The notes under the pieces were generated by a model that saw only the letters and a list, made by a program, of their open reading frames with translations, was not told the DNA's origin and did not search any database. Shown here piece after piece: positions 16,647 to 26,886 of a stretch of DNA of 54,034 nt. How positions within the stretch are numbered: the stretch's first letter is position 1; every line of letters starts with the position of its first letter. The translations under genes and the position numbers were made by a program. The DNA is from an uncultured Prevotella sp. (GTDB taxonomy: Bacteria > Bacteroidota > Bacteroidia > Bacteroidales > Bacteroidaceae): NCBI GenBank assembly GCA_900317685.1, contig ONHQ01000023.1, positions 1 through 54,034 on the forward strand, in the 5' to 3' direction.

Positions 16647-18221
16647 ATGACGAAAAGATTCCTTCTTTCCTTCGCCGCTCTCTGCCTCACCAGTGCTGTT
16701 TCTGCCCAGTATGCGTGGCAGGAAGGTGCTGATCCCGGAAAGTGGCACCCCGGCAACAACATCAACTACAAAGTGGAGATACAAGGCTCCGTGTCCAGCG
16801 GTAAGACTCCTCTTTGGCTCAATGCTAATAAATATGGTCTCTCTTCGCTTGAAGAGAACAATGGTTATCTGCGCGTGCAGGCCATCAGACCGCTGAACAA
16901 CGACTCTTCCAGACGCTGGGGGCTCGGCTACGGCCTCGATGTGGCGGCTCCCGTTCATTATACCAGCCATGTCGTCGTCCAGCAGGCGTTTGCTGAGTTA
17001 CGCTGGCTACACGGCACACTCACTGTGGGTGCCAAGGAGTGGCCAATGGAACTCAAGAACAATGCGCTCAGCTCCGGCTCACAGGCTTTGGGCATCAACG
17101 CCCGACCGGTACCTCAAGTGCGGCTGGCACTGCCACAATACTGGACGTTGCCCTTTGCCAACCGATGGCTCCACCTCAAAGGACACATCGCCTACGGACG
17201 TCTGACCGACCAAAACTGGCAGCATGACTTCACCCAGAAACAATCAAAATATGCCGACGACGTACTCCTGCACACGAAGGCCGGCTATCTGATGATTGGT
17301 AATCCCGACCGGTTCTGCCCCTGGTCACTGGAATTGGGATTGGAGATGGCAACCATCTTCGGTGGTACGGCCTACCGTCCCGACGGAAATGGCAAGATGG
17401 TACCCGTGCACAATGGTACCGGATTGAAAGACTATCTCAAAGCCTTAATCCCCGGTGGTGCTGACGCTCCGGAAGTCGGCTCTGACTATCAAAATGCGGA
17501 AGGCGACATCCTCGGCTCCTGGGTAGCCCGTTTCAACTATGAGGCTGACAGCTGGAAGCTCGGCATCTATGCCGACAAATATTTCGAGGATCACTCTTCC
17601 ATGCTGCAACTCGACTACGACGGCTATGGCACGGGCGACGAGTGGAATGTGAAAAAGCGTCATCACTACTTCCTGTATGACTTCAAAGACTGGCTGCTCG
17701 GAGCTGAACTCAACCTGCGCAACGGCACTTGGCTGAAAGACATCGTCGTGGAATATCTCTATACCAAATACCAGAGCGGACCGCTCTATCACGACCACAC
17801 AGCAGGAAGGCCAGAGCATATCAGTGGCAAGGATGATTACTACAATCATTATATCTTCCCCGGATGGCAACACTGGGGACAAGCCATGGGCAACCCGCTC
17901 TACCGCTCCCCGATCTACAACACCGACGGAACGCTCCGGTTTGAGGACACGCGCTTCACGGCTTTCCATCTCGGCTTTGACGGACAGCCCACTGACGCCC
18001 TCTCCTATCGGGTGCTGGCTTCCTGGCAGGAGGGACTCGGCACATACGAGCATCCTTACACCAAGAAGCACCACAACGCCAGCTTCATGATCGAGGCGCG
18101 GTATGCTCTGCCCCGGCAGTGGTGTGCCAAAGTTGCCTATGGCATGGACTTCGGCCATATCCTCGGACACAACAGAGGGGCTCAGATCACCATCTCCAAG
18201 TCCGGCATCTTCAACTTATAA
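16647..18221 (+). CDS. Capsule assembly Wzi-like outer-membrane protein
   Basis: A 524-residue outer-membrane beta-barrel with a signal peptide ending VSAQ. The order and style of motifs (LWLNANKYGLSSL, then WLHGTLTVGAKEWPMEL, RPVPQVRLALPQYW, HIAYGRLTDQNW, KAGYLMIGNP) fits the Wzi/capsule-assembly family, which attaches surface polysaccharide to the outer membrane in other bacteria. It is 17 kb from the exopolysaccharide locus in this window but may serve it. A lipoprotein gene follows after 42 nt and is probably co-transcribed. Confidence 0.8.
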   Translation: MTKRFLLSFAALCLTSAVSAQYAWQEGADPGKWHPGNNINYKVEIQGSVSSGKTPLWLNANKYGLSSLEENNGYLRVQAIRPLNNDSSRRWGLGYGLDVAAPVHYTSHVVVQQAFAELRWLHGTLTVGAKEWPMELKNNALSSGSQALGINARPVPQVRLALPQYWTLPFANRWLHLKGHIAYGRLTDQNWQHDFTQKQSKYADDVLLHTKAGYLMIGNPDRFCPWSLELGLEMATIFGGTAYRPDGNGKMVPVHNGTGLKDYLKALIPGGADAPEVGSDYQNAEGDILGSWVARFNYEADSWKLGIYADKYFEDHSSMLQLDYDGYGTGDEWNVKKRHHYFLYDFKDWLLGAELNLRNGTWLKDIVVEYLYTKYQSGPLYHDHTAGRPEHISGKDDYYNHYIFPGWQHWGQAMGNPLYRSPIYNTDGTLRFEDTRFTAFHLGFDGQPTDALSYRVLASWQEGLGTYEHPYTKKHHNASFMIEARYALPRQWCAKVAYGMDFGHILGHNRGAQITISKSGIFNL

Positions 18222-18263
18222 TATTCGAGTGACTTTAACCAAGTACAAACAAAAAATTACAAT

Positions 18264-18710
18264 ATGACCAAGTGCTTCAACATACTCTTCTCCCTCATTG
18301 CCACTGCACTCCTTCTGGTTTCATGCGGCGATCTGTTAGAGCATTCCCAAAACGGAAAGCTCGACGGCTATTGGAAACTGACCACCATTGACACGCTGAC
18401 CTCTGGCGGACAGAAAGATGTCAGCGAACAGAGCCTATTTATGGCTGTTCAGGGAAAGATCATGATGCTCAACAACAGAAACAACGGTGCTGAATTCATC
18501 TTCCAATTCAACCACTCCAACGGCCATCTCAAGATCTTTGACGCAAGACAGAGCAACCGTAGCAAAGGCGATCCTCTGCTGACTGATCCTGAAGCCATCA
18601 GCCCCTTCGGCTTCAACAACCTGGAAGAGGACTTCACAGTAGACGAGTTTACCAGTGGCAAACTCGTTATCAACGACGGCACGCTCCGTCTCCATTTCGT
18701 CAAGTTCTAA
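18264..18710 (+). CDS. Lipocalin-like lipoprotein
   Basis: A 148-residue lipoprotein with signal peptide and lipobox ALLLVSC. The mature part starts with a GKLDGYWKLTTID segment, the typical first strand of Bacteroidetes lipocalin-like domains, and is beta-rich to the end (LVINDGTLRLHFVKF). Function is unknown. It lies 42 nt after the Wzi-like gene and ends in a bidirectional terminator. Confidence 0.7.
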   Translation: MTKCFNILFSLIATALLLVSCGDLLEHSQNGKLDGYWKLTTIDTLTSGGQKDVSEQSLFMAVQGKIMMLNNRNNGAEFIFQFNHSNGHLKIFDARQSNRSKGDPLLTDPEAISPFGFNNLEEDFTVDEFTSGKLVINDGTLRLHFVKF

Positions 18711-18727
18711 ACACTTTCATATCAGCT

Positions 18728-18761
18728 AAAAAGCCCATGCCACCGTGGCATGGGCTTTTTT
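18728..18761. terminator. Bidirectional terminator
   Basis: AAAAAGCCCATGCCAC and TGGCATGGGC, then a T run, form a perfect 12-bp GC-rich stem with a 2-nt loop region. It serves the lipocalin-like gene on the plus strand and the sensor/regulator gene on the minus strand, whose stop codon touches the T run. Confidence 0.9.
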
Positions 18762-21700
18762 ATGGTTTGTATTTGGCTGGGGTCACACCGAAAGCTTTTT
18801 GGAAGCATTTCGAGAAATAGCCAGAATCAGAAAAGCCTACCATATACATCACCTCCGACACAGAGAACTGTCCCTCCTTGAGCAGTGAGGCGGCACGGCG
18901 CATGCGCAGACTGCGAATCAGCTCCACAGGTGTCATACCCGTCATGAGCTTCACCTTTCGGTAGAGCTGTTTGCTGCCGATGCCAACAGTCTCCTGCAGT
19001 CGTGTGACGTTAAAGTCTGAGTCTGATATATTCTTCTCTATCGTTTCAAAGACCTCGTTCAGCAAGCGCTCGTCGGCACTCTTCTCCGTGCTGTCCTGCG
19101 CTTGGCCGGCAGTAGGCTTGGCCATATCACGCTTGATGCCGAATGTCAGCCGAAAGCTCAGTGCCGTGTCCTCGGACATTACGTCGATGGTGCCTCGTCC
19201 CAGCTCCACTTCTCTCCTCACATCACTCAGCGGCGTAAGCGATTGTAGCAGAGTGATCCGCTGTTCCGGCGTGAGTGGCAGGTCCGTGCTGGTGAGTACA
19301 TAGCTGACTTGCTGCCCCACCATGTCGGCATTCACAGCCACGGTCACTGTTGCCTGCGGATGCGAACCGTCGATGAGATAGTCCATAAGCGAGCCAAACA
19401 GATGGTGCCAACTGATGATGTCCACCTCGGCAATAAGCGCGTCGGTATTGGTGGTAAATGCCACATTGACCTTTCGTCCGTGTGCCTTTTCCTTGCTGTC
19501 TTCTGTCAGTAGTCTCAGATAAGCCACCGTATCGACAGACACCGGTGGGTCTGCCGGGGAGGTGTCTTGTCCGTCATCGACATTCAGCTTCCGATATACG
19601 AGCGTGGCCAACTGCCCGGACTCCTTTCTTACGATGTCCCACTCATGTCGTGTCTTCGTCACTCCTGTTGACTTAGCGTTGCCTGTTGCGAGCATCGTGT
19701 TGGCCGTAGCCATCAGTGTGCGCAGATGGTGGTTAAGGCGCTGGGCCAACTGAGAGTAAAACGCAGCCTTGGTGTGAACCTGCTCCAATATCTTTGCCTT
19801 CTCTCTTTGTTCCTGACGCAGACGCTGGCGTACACGCCAGAAGTTCCACCCCCAGCAACACAGTGCCACGAAGAGCAGGGCATACACTGCCTTTGCCCAC
19901 ATACTGAGATACCAAGGCGGCAGGATATGAACGTCGAAGCCATAGACTTCGTCGGCAGGACGACCATTGCCGTCAAGCGTTCTTACTTCCAAGCGATAAT
20001 CGCCGTATGGCAGTCCGTTGTAGGCAATGTGTCCATTCTCGGAATCCAATGCTGTCCATCCCTTGTCGTGTCCTTCAAGGCGATAGACATAGAGTGCCGA
20101 GGGGTGGTCGGCAAAAGGAATGTCTGTCAAACAAAACGCCACGGTACTCTCACGGTGGCTCAGCGTGACGCTGCGGGCATAGGACAGATTGCAGCCAGAA
20201 GGATTGTAGAGCCGGCCATTGACGTAGAGTGCTGCCAGCGAAACCGGTTCTTGTACCGAGAATCTTGTCAGACTGGCAGCATCGACGCGATAAAAGCCAT
20301 CGCTGCCAGCCAGACAGACCATACCGTCGCGGGTACTGTAGTTTGCGGCAAGCACATCGGCTGAAGGCAGACGATAGTTGACGTTATCGCCCTTGTTGCC
20401 GATGATGCGGCAAACATTGCCGGTGATGATCCACATGCGGTCGCCAACCGGACAGATCGTCGATACGCGTCCCTCGGGACCATCGTCGTGAAAGTTGATC
20501 GTACGCGGAGCCTGCGCCGGTGAAGCAAAAATGTCCACACCACCGTCATATCCGGCCCACAGTTGCCCACGCACGTCAGTGGCGATGAAATTATAGGTTC
20601 TGCCGGTCTTCACGGGGATAGCCTTACCCACTCCGTGAGGCACACACGCCAAGCCTTTGTCATAGAAGAGTGCCCAGATATTATTCCCGTTGCCGATAGC
20701 CAATTGGCCGACATGTATACTCGGCAATCCGTCCGCTGTTGACAGATGGTGGTCTGCCACGCAGTAACCGCCGGAAGCCAACAGCTTCTGCTTGGAAATG
20801 ATGAAGATACCACCCATGTACGACGCTATCCACAATCGATGTTGCCGGTCCATCACGATGTCGTAGGCCCATGTCGTCGTGTACTTGCCCGATGGATCAG
20901 CCACAATAAAGTTGCGGAACTGTCCGGTAGCGGGATCATAGCAGTTGATGCCGTGGTCGGTAGCCACCCACAGTGTGCCGTCGGCATCCTGATAGATTTT
21001 CCTCACTCGGTTGTGAGAGAGTGAATAGGCGGCGTCGCCCTGCCGATACCAGGCCACGTGGCTGTATCCGTCGCCCTGCGTACGGAAGCGCAGAATGCCG
21101 TCGGTACCACCTGCCCAGTTATAGCCTTCACGATCTTGAAAGAAAGCATGCAGCCTATTGCCATCTCCACTATTCGTGATGTCACTGATGGGCACCCATT
21201 GGAAAAAACTGTTTTCGGCCAACAGCGAGAGTCCGTTGTCGGTGCCCAGCCATAGATTATCCCATCGGTCGCGAAAGAGTGTCCAGACGATGTTGTTGGC
21301 GATCGTCGACGGAACGCGTGCGTCGTGACCATAGCGTGTGACATCGTTCTCGGCACGATAGGCATAAAGCCCGTTGTCAGTACCGATGAAGAGGGTACCG
21401 TCTGCTTTCAGGGAGAATGCTTTTACCGAATTGCCGCGAAGTGCCTTTTCCTCCACGACATGTCCTTGCCGGAAGGCATAGAGTGCTCCCTCCGTACCCA
21501 ACCATACACACTTCCGGCGGCTGTCGCGTATCATGGCATTGACAAGAGGTTGACGACCTGATCTGAGCAGGACGCGCCCCACACGGCCACGAAGGGTATA
21601 GAGACCGTCAAGCGTACCGACCATCACAGTGCCCCCGTCTGCCAACAACGAGTAGACGGAGGAGGCAATGCCCTTGACACGGCGCACGCCATGATGGTCA

Positions 21701-22143
21701 TAGACAAAGAGTCCCGACGAGGCACCGATATACATTCGCTGTCCCACGGACAGCAGAGCCCTAATGTCCTTGGGCGACTTCGCTACACGCTCATAAGCAT
21801 TGCGCCGGATGTCATAGACGAGCAAACCATCGTCGGCTCCGAGATAGAGCCGCTGTCCACTACGTAGGATACAATGCACACGGCTCTCGGAAAACGTATG
21901 CGCACGGTAGCGGGGATAGCACTGGTAACCGTCAAAACTATAGAGTCCGCGCTCTGTGCCCAGCCAGACGATTCCCTGCCCGTCCTGCTCAACAGCAAGG
22001 ACGGTCGACGCGTCGGGCAAGGCATAATTGTTGAAACGCAGTGGTTGGGCTACAATAGGCAGTGAACCCAATACCGTCAGCAATGCGACGGCTACATATA
22101 TATATAATAAGGTGTAGTGCCTCTTGAATTGAAGATCTGGCAT
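18760..22143 (-). CDS. Degenerate hybrid two-component-type sensor/AraC regulator of the galactan locus
   Basis: A 1127-residue single-protein sensor and regulator. The N-terminus has a signal/anchor, then periplasmic Reg_prop-type beta-propeller blades (repeats like GIVWLGTERGLYSFDG and LWLGTDNGLSLL) and a Y_Y_Y domain. A membrane segment lies near 745-769. Cytoplasmic parts are a HisKA-like segment with NHHLRT (His about 805) and a decayed ATPase-like region to about 1002. An AraC-type HTH fills about 1025-1127 (motifs LYRKVKLMTGMTPVE and GFSDSGYFSKCFQKAFG). The N-box and the DxGxG box are not recognisable and there is no receiver domain, so it is shorter than a usual HTCS (1300-1400). It is divergent from susC and probably controls it. 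Confidence 0.88.
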   Translation of the reverse strand: MPDLQFKRHYTLLYIYVAVALLTVLGSLPIVAQPLRFNNYALPDASTVLAVEQDGQGIVWLGTERGLYSFDGYQCYPRYRAHTFSESRVHCILRSGQRLYLGADDGLLVYDIRRNAYERVAKSPKDIRALLSVGQRMYIGASSGLFVYDHHGVRRVKGIASSVYSLLADGGTVMVGTLDGLYTLRGRVGRVLLRSGRQPLVNAMIRDSRRKCVWLGTEGALYAFRQGHVVEEKALRGNSVKAFSLKADGTLFIGTDNGLYAYRAENDVTRYGHDARVPSTIANNIVWTLFRDRWDNLWLGTDNGLSLLAENSFFQWVPISDITNSGDGNRLHAFFQDREGYNWAGGTDGILRFRTQGDGYSHVAWYRQGDAAYSLSHNRVRKIYQDADGTLWVATDHGINCYDPATGQFRNFIVADPSGKYTTTWAYDIVMDRQHRLWIASYMGGIFIISKQKLLASGGYCVADHHLSTADGLPSIHVGQLAIGNGNNIWALFYDKGLACVPHGVGKAIPVKTGRTYNFIATDVRGQLWAGYDGGVDIFASPAQAPRTINFHDDGPEGRVSTICPVGDRMWIITGNVCRIIGNKGDNVNYRLPSADVLAANYSTRDGMVCLAGSDGFYRVDAASLTRFSVQEPVSLAALYVNGRLYNPSGCNLSYARSVTLSHRESTVAFCLTDIPFADHPSALYVYRLEGHDKGWTALDSENGHIAYNGLPYGDYRLEVRTLDGNGRPADEVYGFDVHILPPWYLSMWAKAVYALLFVALCCWGWNFWRVRQRLRQEQREKAKILEQVHTKAAFYSQLAQRLNHHLRTLMATANTMLATGNAKSTGVTKTRHEWDIVRKESGQLATLVYRKLNVDDGQDTSPADPPVSVDTVAYLRLLTEDSKEKAHGRKVNVAFTTNTDALIAEVDIISWHHLFGSLMDYLIDGSHPQATVTVAVNADMVGQQVSYVLTSTDLPLTPEQRITLLQSLTPLSDVRREVELGRGTIDVMSEDTALSFRLTFGIKRDMAKPTAGQAQDSTEKSADERLLNEVFETIEKNISDSDFNVTRLQETVGIGSKQLYRKVKLMTGMTPVELIRSLRMRRAASLLKEGQFSVSEVMYMVGFSDSGYFSKCFQKAFGVTPAKYKP

Positions 22144-22165
22144 AAGCTAAGTTATTAGATAGTTG

Positions 22166-22173
22166 CAAAAGTA
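22166..22173 (-). promoter_or_regulatory. -7 element of the sensor/regulator gene
   Basis: The complement reads TACTTTTG, 22 bp upstream of the start codon. Confidence 0.4.
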
Positions 22174-22259
22174 CAAAAAAGACAAGGAAAAACAGCATGG
22201 TTGTCCAATTTCTACCCTCATTTGTCCAAAATAACATCCCTTCACTAAGCAGAGAAGCC

Positions 22260-22267
22260 TAACTTTG
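22260..22267 (+). promoter_or_regulatory. -7 element of the galactan susC operon
   Basis: TAACTTTG followed by CAG, 47 bp before the susC start codon. A -33 TTG is not present at the usual distance, which fits an activator-dependent promoter. Confidence 0.5.
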
Positions 22268-22314
22268 CAGCACGAAGACATTGAAACACTAATAACATTT
22301 TAATCTGAACCTAA

Positions 22315-25278
22315 ATGAAGAACAACAACAAGACATTGTCCAAATGGCTGTATGTGTCATTGGCGGGTTGTATGCTGACACTGCCGCTCAGCGTGTGGGG
22401 TCAGGGAAAGACCATCACGGGTAGTGTGGTCGACGCCGACGACGGCAGTCCGCTCATGGGAGCCACCATCACCGTAGCCGGCGGCAAAGACGGCACCATC
22501 ACTGACATGGATGGTAATTTCAAGATGACTGTCAACGGACAGCCTCATCGTCTGAGCGTCTCATACCTCGGATATGACACCCAACAGGTAACCGTCACCA
22601 ACGGCACGATCGTGGTGAAATTGCGCAGCTCACAGCGTAGCCTGAACGAAGTGGTCGTTGTGGGCTATGGTACCACACGCCGCAGCGACCTGACCGGTTC
22701 GGTGTCTACCGTACAGTCCAAGGACTTCAACAAGGGACTGGTGAGCAGCCCGGAGCAACTCATCAACGGCAAGGTAGCCGGTGTGCAGATCATGTCCAAC
22801 AGCGGTTCGGCCACTGCCGGTTCCACCATCCGCATCCGTGGCGGTGCCTCGCTCAATGCCAGCAACGACCCGCTCATCGTGCTCGACGGCATTCCCTTGG
22901 AGCAAGGCGGCATCTCGGGCAATGGCAGCAACTTCCTGAGTCTGATCAACCCCAACGATATCGAGAGCATGACGGTGCTGAAGGATGCTTCGTCGACCGC
23001 CATCTATGGTTCACGCGCTTCCAATGGTGTAATCATCATCACAACCAAGAAAGGAGCCAAGGGAAAACTGCATATCAACTTCAACACGACCAACAGTTTA
23101 CAGACCCGTACGCGCATGATCGACATGATGAGCCGCGACGAGTTTGTCAATACCATCAACACCCAAGGCACCGCTGCACAGCGGGCTTTGCTTGGCAACG
23201 ACAATACCGACTGGAACAACCAAGTCTATCGCACCGCCTTCGGCACCGACAACAATCTGAGCCTCTCGGGCACTGCGGGCTTCCTGCCCTTCCGTGTGTC
23301 TACGGGTTTCTACAGTCAGGACGGACTCGTGCGCAAGGACAACGCCAAGCGATGGACCGGCAACGTAGTGCTCAACCCCTCTTTTTTCCAAGACCATCTG
23401 AAGCTCACACTCAACGTCAAGGGTACTTATAATAAGAACAGCTTCTACAACGGCAGTGCCATCTGGGCCGCCGCCACCTTCAACCCCACCCTGCCTGTCT
23501 ACGCCGACAATACCACTTATGGCGGATACAACGAGGCACTGGATGCCTCGGGCGTTCCTGTCAACGGCGGCGTGTGCAACCCACGCGGACTGGTCGACCA
23601 ATATGACTCGCGCTCCACGGTGAAGCGCCTCATCGGCAGCTTTGACGTGGACTACAAACTCCATTTCTTCCCCGACGTGAAACTCCACGCCACCGTGGGC
23701 ACTGACATCGCCCGAGGCGAAGGCACAGTATATGTGCCCACCACGGCAGCCTCTAACTTCTCCACCCTGGGACTGGACTACGGCTATGGCCCTCAGAAAA
23801 ACACCAACCAGCTGATGACGCTCTACGCCAACTACAGCCACTACTTTGAACCCGCACGAAGCAACGTGGAGGTGACTGCTGGATACGACTATCAGTACTG
23901 GAAGAGCACCACACCGATGTATGTCACACGCAACGCCAATGGCGACGATCTCTCTACCGTCAAGGCCAGCGACTACCGCCATGTGCTGAAATCTTACTAT
24001 GGCCGTCTGAACTATTCCTTCGACAGTCGCTTCCTGCTCACGGCTACTCTCCGCCGCGACGGCACCTCACGCTTCTCCGGCGACAACCGCTGGGGCACCT
24101 TCCCTTCGGTAGCACTCGGATGGACGATGACTCAGGAGAAATGGCTCAAGGACAGCAAGGTCCTCAGCAATCTGAAACTGCGCGCCAGCTATGGTGTCAC
24201 AGGACAGCAGGACGGCATCGGTAACTACAACTATCTGCCGGTCTACACACAAAGCGTCGCCGGTGCCGAGGCAATGATGAACGGCGAGTATATCCTCACC
24301 TATCGCCCCGAGGCATACGTCTCCAACCTGAAATGGGAGACAACAAAGTCATGGGACTTTGGTCTGGACTTCGGATTCCTTGGCAACCGCATCACCGGCA
24401 GCCTGGACTACTATACACGCAAGACCGAAGACTTACTCGCCACTGTGCCCTCTGCCGCCGGTACCAACTTCGCCAAGAGCATTCTGACCAATGTGGGCAA
24501 CGTCGACTCCCACGGACTGGAAGCTTCGCTCAACGTCACACCCATACAGACCAAGGACTGGCAATGGAACCTGAGCTACAACATCACATGGGAACAGATG
24601 AAGGTCAAGAACCTCTCGCTCGTCAAGGGCTCGCAGACTACCAACGTGCTCGTCGGACCGAGCATCGACTCCTATCAGTTCCAAGTGCTCTCCGAGGGCT
24701 ACGAGCCCTATATGTTCTATCTCTATCATCAGCTCTACGACCCTGCCACGGGCAAACCGATCGAAGGTGCGTATGCTGACCTCAATGGCGACGGCGTCAT
24801 CAACTCTGAAGACCGCTACCGCTATAAGTCGCCGGCACCCGACGTGATGATGGGACTGAGCACCTCGCTGCGCTGGCGCTCGCTGACACTGAGCACCTCA
24901 CTGCGCGCCAACATCGGCAACTATGTCTACAACGGCATGGCCATGAACACCGGCGCCTGGGAGACCGTGAGCTACAACGCCTACCAGCTCAACAACCTCA
25001 ACCGCAGCTATCTCGCCACAGGATTCCAGACGCGCCAGCATCTCTCAGACTATTATGTCGAGAATGCCTCGTTTGTGAAGATGGACAATCTCTCGCTGAG
25101 CTATGACTTCGGCAGACTCAACCGCTGGATCGCCGACCTGACCGTCTCGGCACTCGTGCAGAATGTGTTCACCATCACCAACTACGACGGTGTTGACCCC
25201 GAGGTGCCCAACGGCATGGACAGTAGCTTCTACCCACGTCCAAGAACCTATTCGCTCAGCATCGGACTACAATTCTAA
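22315..25278 (+). CDS. SusC-type TonB-dependent outer-membrane transporter
   Basis: A 987-residue SusC-family importer of oligosaccharides. It has a signal peptide (LTLPLSVWGQ) and a carboxypeptidase-regulatory-like domain (ITGSVVDADDGSPLMGATI, about residues 35-115). The conserved RSLNEVVVVGYGT region is next. The plug holds NGKVAGVQI and NDPLIVLDGIPL, and a barrel ends in SLSIGLQF. It heads the operon and is followed 12 nt later by susD. The linked GH53 and GH2 enzymes point to galacto-oligosaccharides as cargo (inference). Confidence 0.95.
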   Translation: MKNNNKTLSKWLYVSLAGCMLTLPLSVWGQGKTITGSVVDADDGSPLMGATITVAGGKDGTITDMDGNFKMTVNGQPHRLSVSYLGYDTQQVTVTNGTIVVKLRSSQRSLNEVVVVGYGTTRRSDLTGSVSTVQSKDFNKGLVSSPEQLINGKVAGVQIMSNSGSATAGSTIRIRGGASLNASNDPLIVLDGIPLEQGGISGNGSNFLSLINPNDIESMTVLKDASSTAIYGSRASNGVIIITTKKGAKGKLHINFNTTNSLQTRTRMIDMMSRDEFVNTINTQGTAAQRALLGNDNTDWNNQVYRTAFGTDNNLSLSGTAGFLPFRVSTGFYSQDGLVRKDNAKRWTGNVVLNPSFFQDHLKLTLNVKGTYNKNSFYNGSAIWAAATFNPTLPVYADNTTYGGYNEALDASGVPVNGGVCNPRGLVDQYDSRSTVKRLIGSFDVDYKLHFFPDVKLHATVGTDIARGEGTVYVPTTAASNFSTLGLDYGYGPQKNTNQLMTLYANYSHYFEPARSNVEVTAGYDYQYWKSTTPMYVTRNANGDDLSTVKASDYRHVLKSYYGRLNYSFDSRFLLTATLRRDGTSRFSGDNRWGTFPSVALGWTMTQEKWLKDSKVLSNLKLRASYGVTGQQDGIGNYNYLPVYTQSVAGAEAMMNGEYILTYRPEAYVSNLKWETTKSWDFGLDFGFLGNRITGSLDYYTRKTEDLLATVPSAAGTNFAKSILTNVGNVDSHGLEASLNVTPIQTKDWQWNLSYNITWEQMKVKNLSLVKGSQTTNVLVGPSIDSYQFQVLSEGYEPYMFYLYHQLYDPATGKPIEGAYADLNGDGVINSEDRYRYKSPAPDVMMGLSTSLRWRSLTLSTSLRANIGNYVYNGMAMNTGAWETVSYNAYQLNNLNRSYLATGFQTRQHLSDYYVENASFVKMDNLSLSYDFGRLNRWIADLTVSALVQNVFTITNYDGVDPEVPNGMDSSFYPRPRTYSLSIGLQF

Positions 25279-25290
25279 ACACTCTCAACC

Positions 25291-26874
25291 ATGAAAAGAA
25301 CATCTATTATCAACCACATACTTCTGGCCGGCGCTCTGACGGTCTCGCTCTCGGCGTGCACAGAAAGCCTCGACCAGTTCCCTCACACCGAGACCACTTC
25401 AAAAGAGGTCTACAACACCACAGAAAACTATCGCGCCGTGCTCGGCAAGATCTACACGTCGATGACCACCACCGGCCAGGGCAAGGGCGGTGACAATCCT
25501 GATCTCTCCAGCAACGAGGGACAAGACTACATGCGTGACCTCTTCAACCTGCAGGAGGACGGCACCGACGAGGTGGCCTCTACCTGGCTGTCGGGCGACA
25601 AGACGGGCGACCTGACCTATCTCTCCTGGGATGCCAACGACCCGTGGGTGGCGGATATGTATTACCGCATCTACTACAACATCGCGCTGTGCAACGAGTT
25701 TCTGCGTCATTGCTCACCGGAGACGGTAGCTGCTGCCACCGGCACTGACCAGGACAACCTGCGGCACTATCGTGCCGAGGCCCGCTTCATGCGTGCGCTG
25801 TTCTATTACCATGCCCTCGACCTCTTCCGCTACATTCCCTTCGTGACGGAAAACGATCCCGTGGGCAGCTTCACGCCTCCGCGCTACGAGCCGCAGCAGA
25901 CCTTCGACTATATCGAAAGTGAACTGAAGGACTGCGTGACCGACCTCTACCCGGCCAGCGAATGTCCTTACGGACGTGCTTCGCAGGGAGCCGCCTACAC
26001 GCTGCTCGCCCGTCTCTATCTCAATGCCGAGGTCTACACGGGCAAACAAAAATACACCGAATGTATCCAAGCCTGCAATAATGCCATCGACCAGGGCTAT
26101 ACCCTCCACAGCGACTATGCACAGCTCTTCAACGCCGACAACGACAAGCGCACCGACGAGATCATCTTCGCACTGCCCGTCGACGCCAAGCACACCGTGA
26201 CGTGGGGCACCACCACTTATATCATCTGCGGTGAACTCGGCAACACCTCGGCCGATCTCAACCCTGCCGACTACGGCGTGACAAAAGCCTGGGGCATGTT
26301 CCGCTCTCGTGGAGAACTGACCTCGAAGTTTGCCGACGGCGACAACCGCTTCATGTTCTTCACCAAGGGACAAAGCCAGTATCTCGAAAAAATCGACGAT
26401 CAGACTCAGGGCTACTTCCCCATCAAGTGGACCAACATGACCGATGACGGGCAGCAAGCCTCCAACACAGCCGACGGTGGCGTGAACACCGACTTCCCAC
26501 TTTTCCGTCTGGCCGACGTCTACCTGATGTATGCCGAGGCTGTCGTTCGCGGTGGGCAAGGCGGATCGCTCAACCAGGCGCTCGACTATGTCAACGCTCT
26601 GCGCCGGCGTGCCTTTGGCAACAACAGCGGCAACATCAAGGTCAACGAGCTCACCACCGACTTCCTGCTCGACGAGCGCGCACGTGAACTCTATCTCGAA
26701 TGCCAGCGCCGCACAGACCTCATCCGCTTCGGTGCCTTCACCACGTCGAAATATCTCTGGCAGTGGAAAGGCGGTACCAAGGAGGGCATGGCCGTAGACA
26801 ACAAGTACAACATCTACCCCATACCGACCACCGACCTGACTGCAAATCCCAACCTGTATAACGAAAACTATTGA
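25291..26874 (+). CDS. SusD-type surface glycan-binding lipoprotein
   Basis: A 527-residue SusD/RagB-family lipoprotein that caps the SusC barrel and binds glycan at the cell surface. The lipobox is SLSAC, followed by SLDQFPHTETT. The TPR-bearing scaffold includes the typical RAEARFMRALFYYHALDLF near residue 160. The C-terminus has LNQALDYVNALRRRAFG and the LDERARELYLECQRRTDLIRF box found in most SusD proteins. 12 nt separate it from each neighbour. Confidence 0.95.
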   Translation: MKRTSIINHILLAGALTVSLSACTESLDQFPHTETTSKEVYNTTENYRAVLGKIYTSMTTTGQGKGGDNPDLSSNEGQDYMRDLFNLQEDGTDEVASTWLSGDKTGDLTYLSWDANDPWVADMYYRIYYNIALCNEFLRHCSPETVAAATGTDQDNLRHYRAEARFMRALFYYHALDLFRYIPFVTENDPVGSFTPPRYEPQQTFDYIESELKDCVTDLYPASECPYGRASQGAAYTLLARLYLNAEVYTGKQKYTECIQACNNAIDQGYTLHSDYAQLFNADNDKRTDEIIFALPVDAKHTVTWGTTTYIICGELGNTSADLNPADYGVTKAWGMFRSRGELTSKFADGDNRFMFFTKGQSQYLEKIDDQTQGYFPIKWTNMTDDGQQASNTADGGVNTDFPLFRLADVYLMYAEAVVRGGQGGSLNQALDYVNALRRRAFGNNSGNIKVNELTTDFLLDERARELYLECQRRTDLIRFGAFTTSKYLWQWKGGTKEGMAVDNKYNIYPIPTTDLTANPNLYNENY

Positions 26875-26886
26875 TCAACAAGCACC

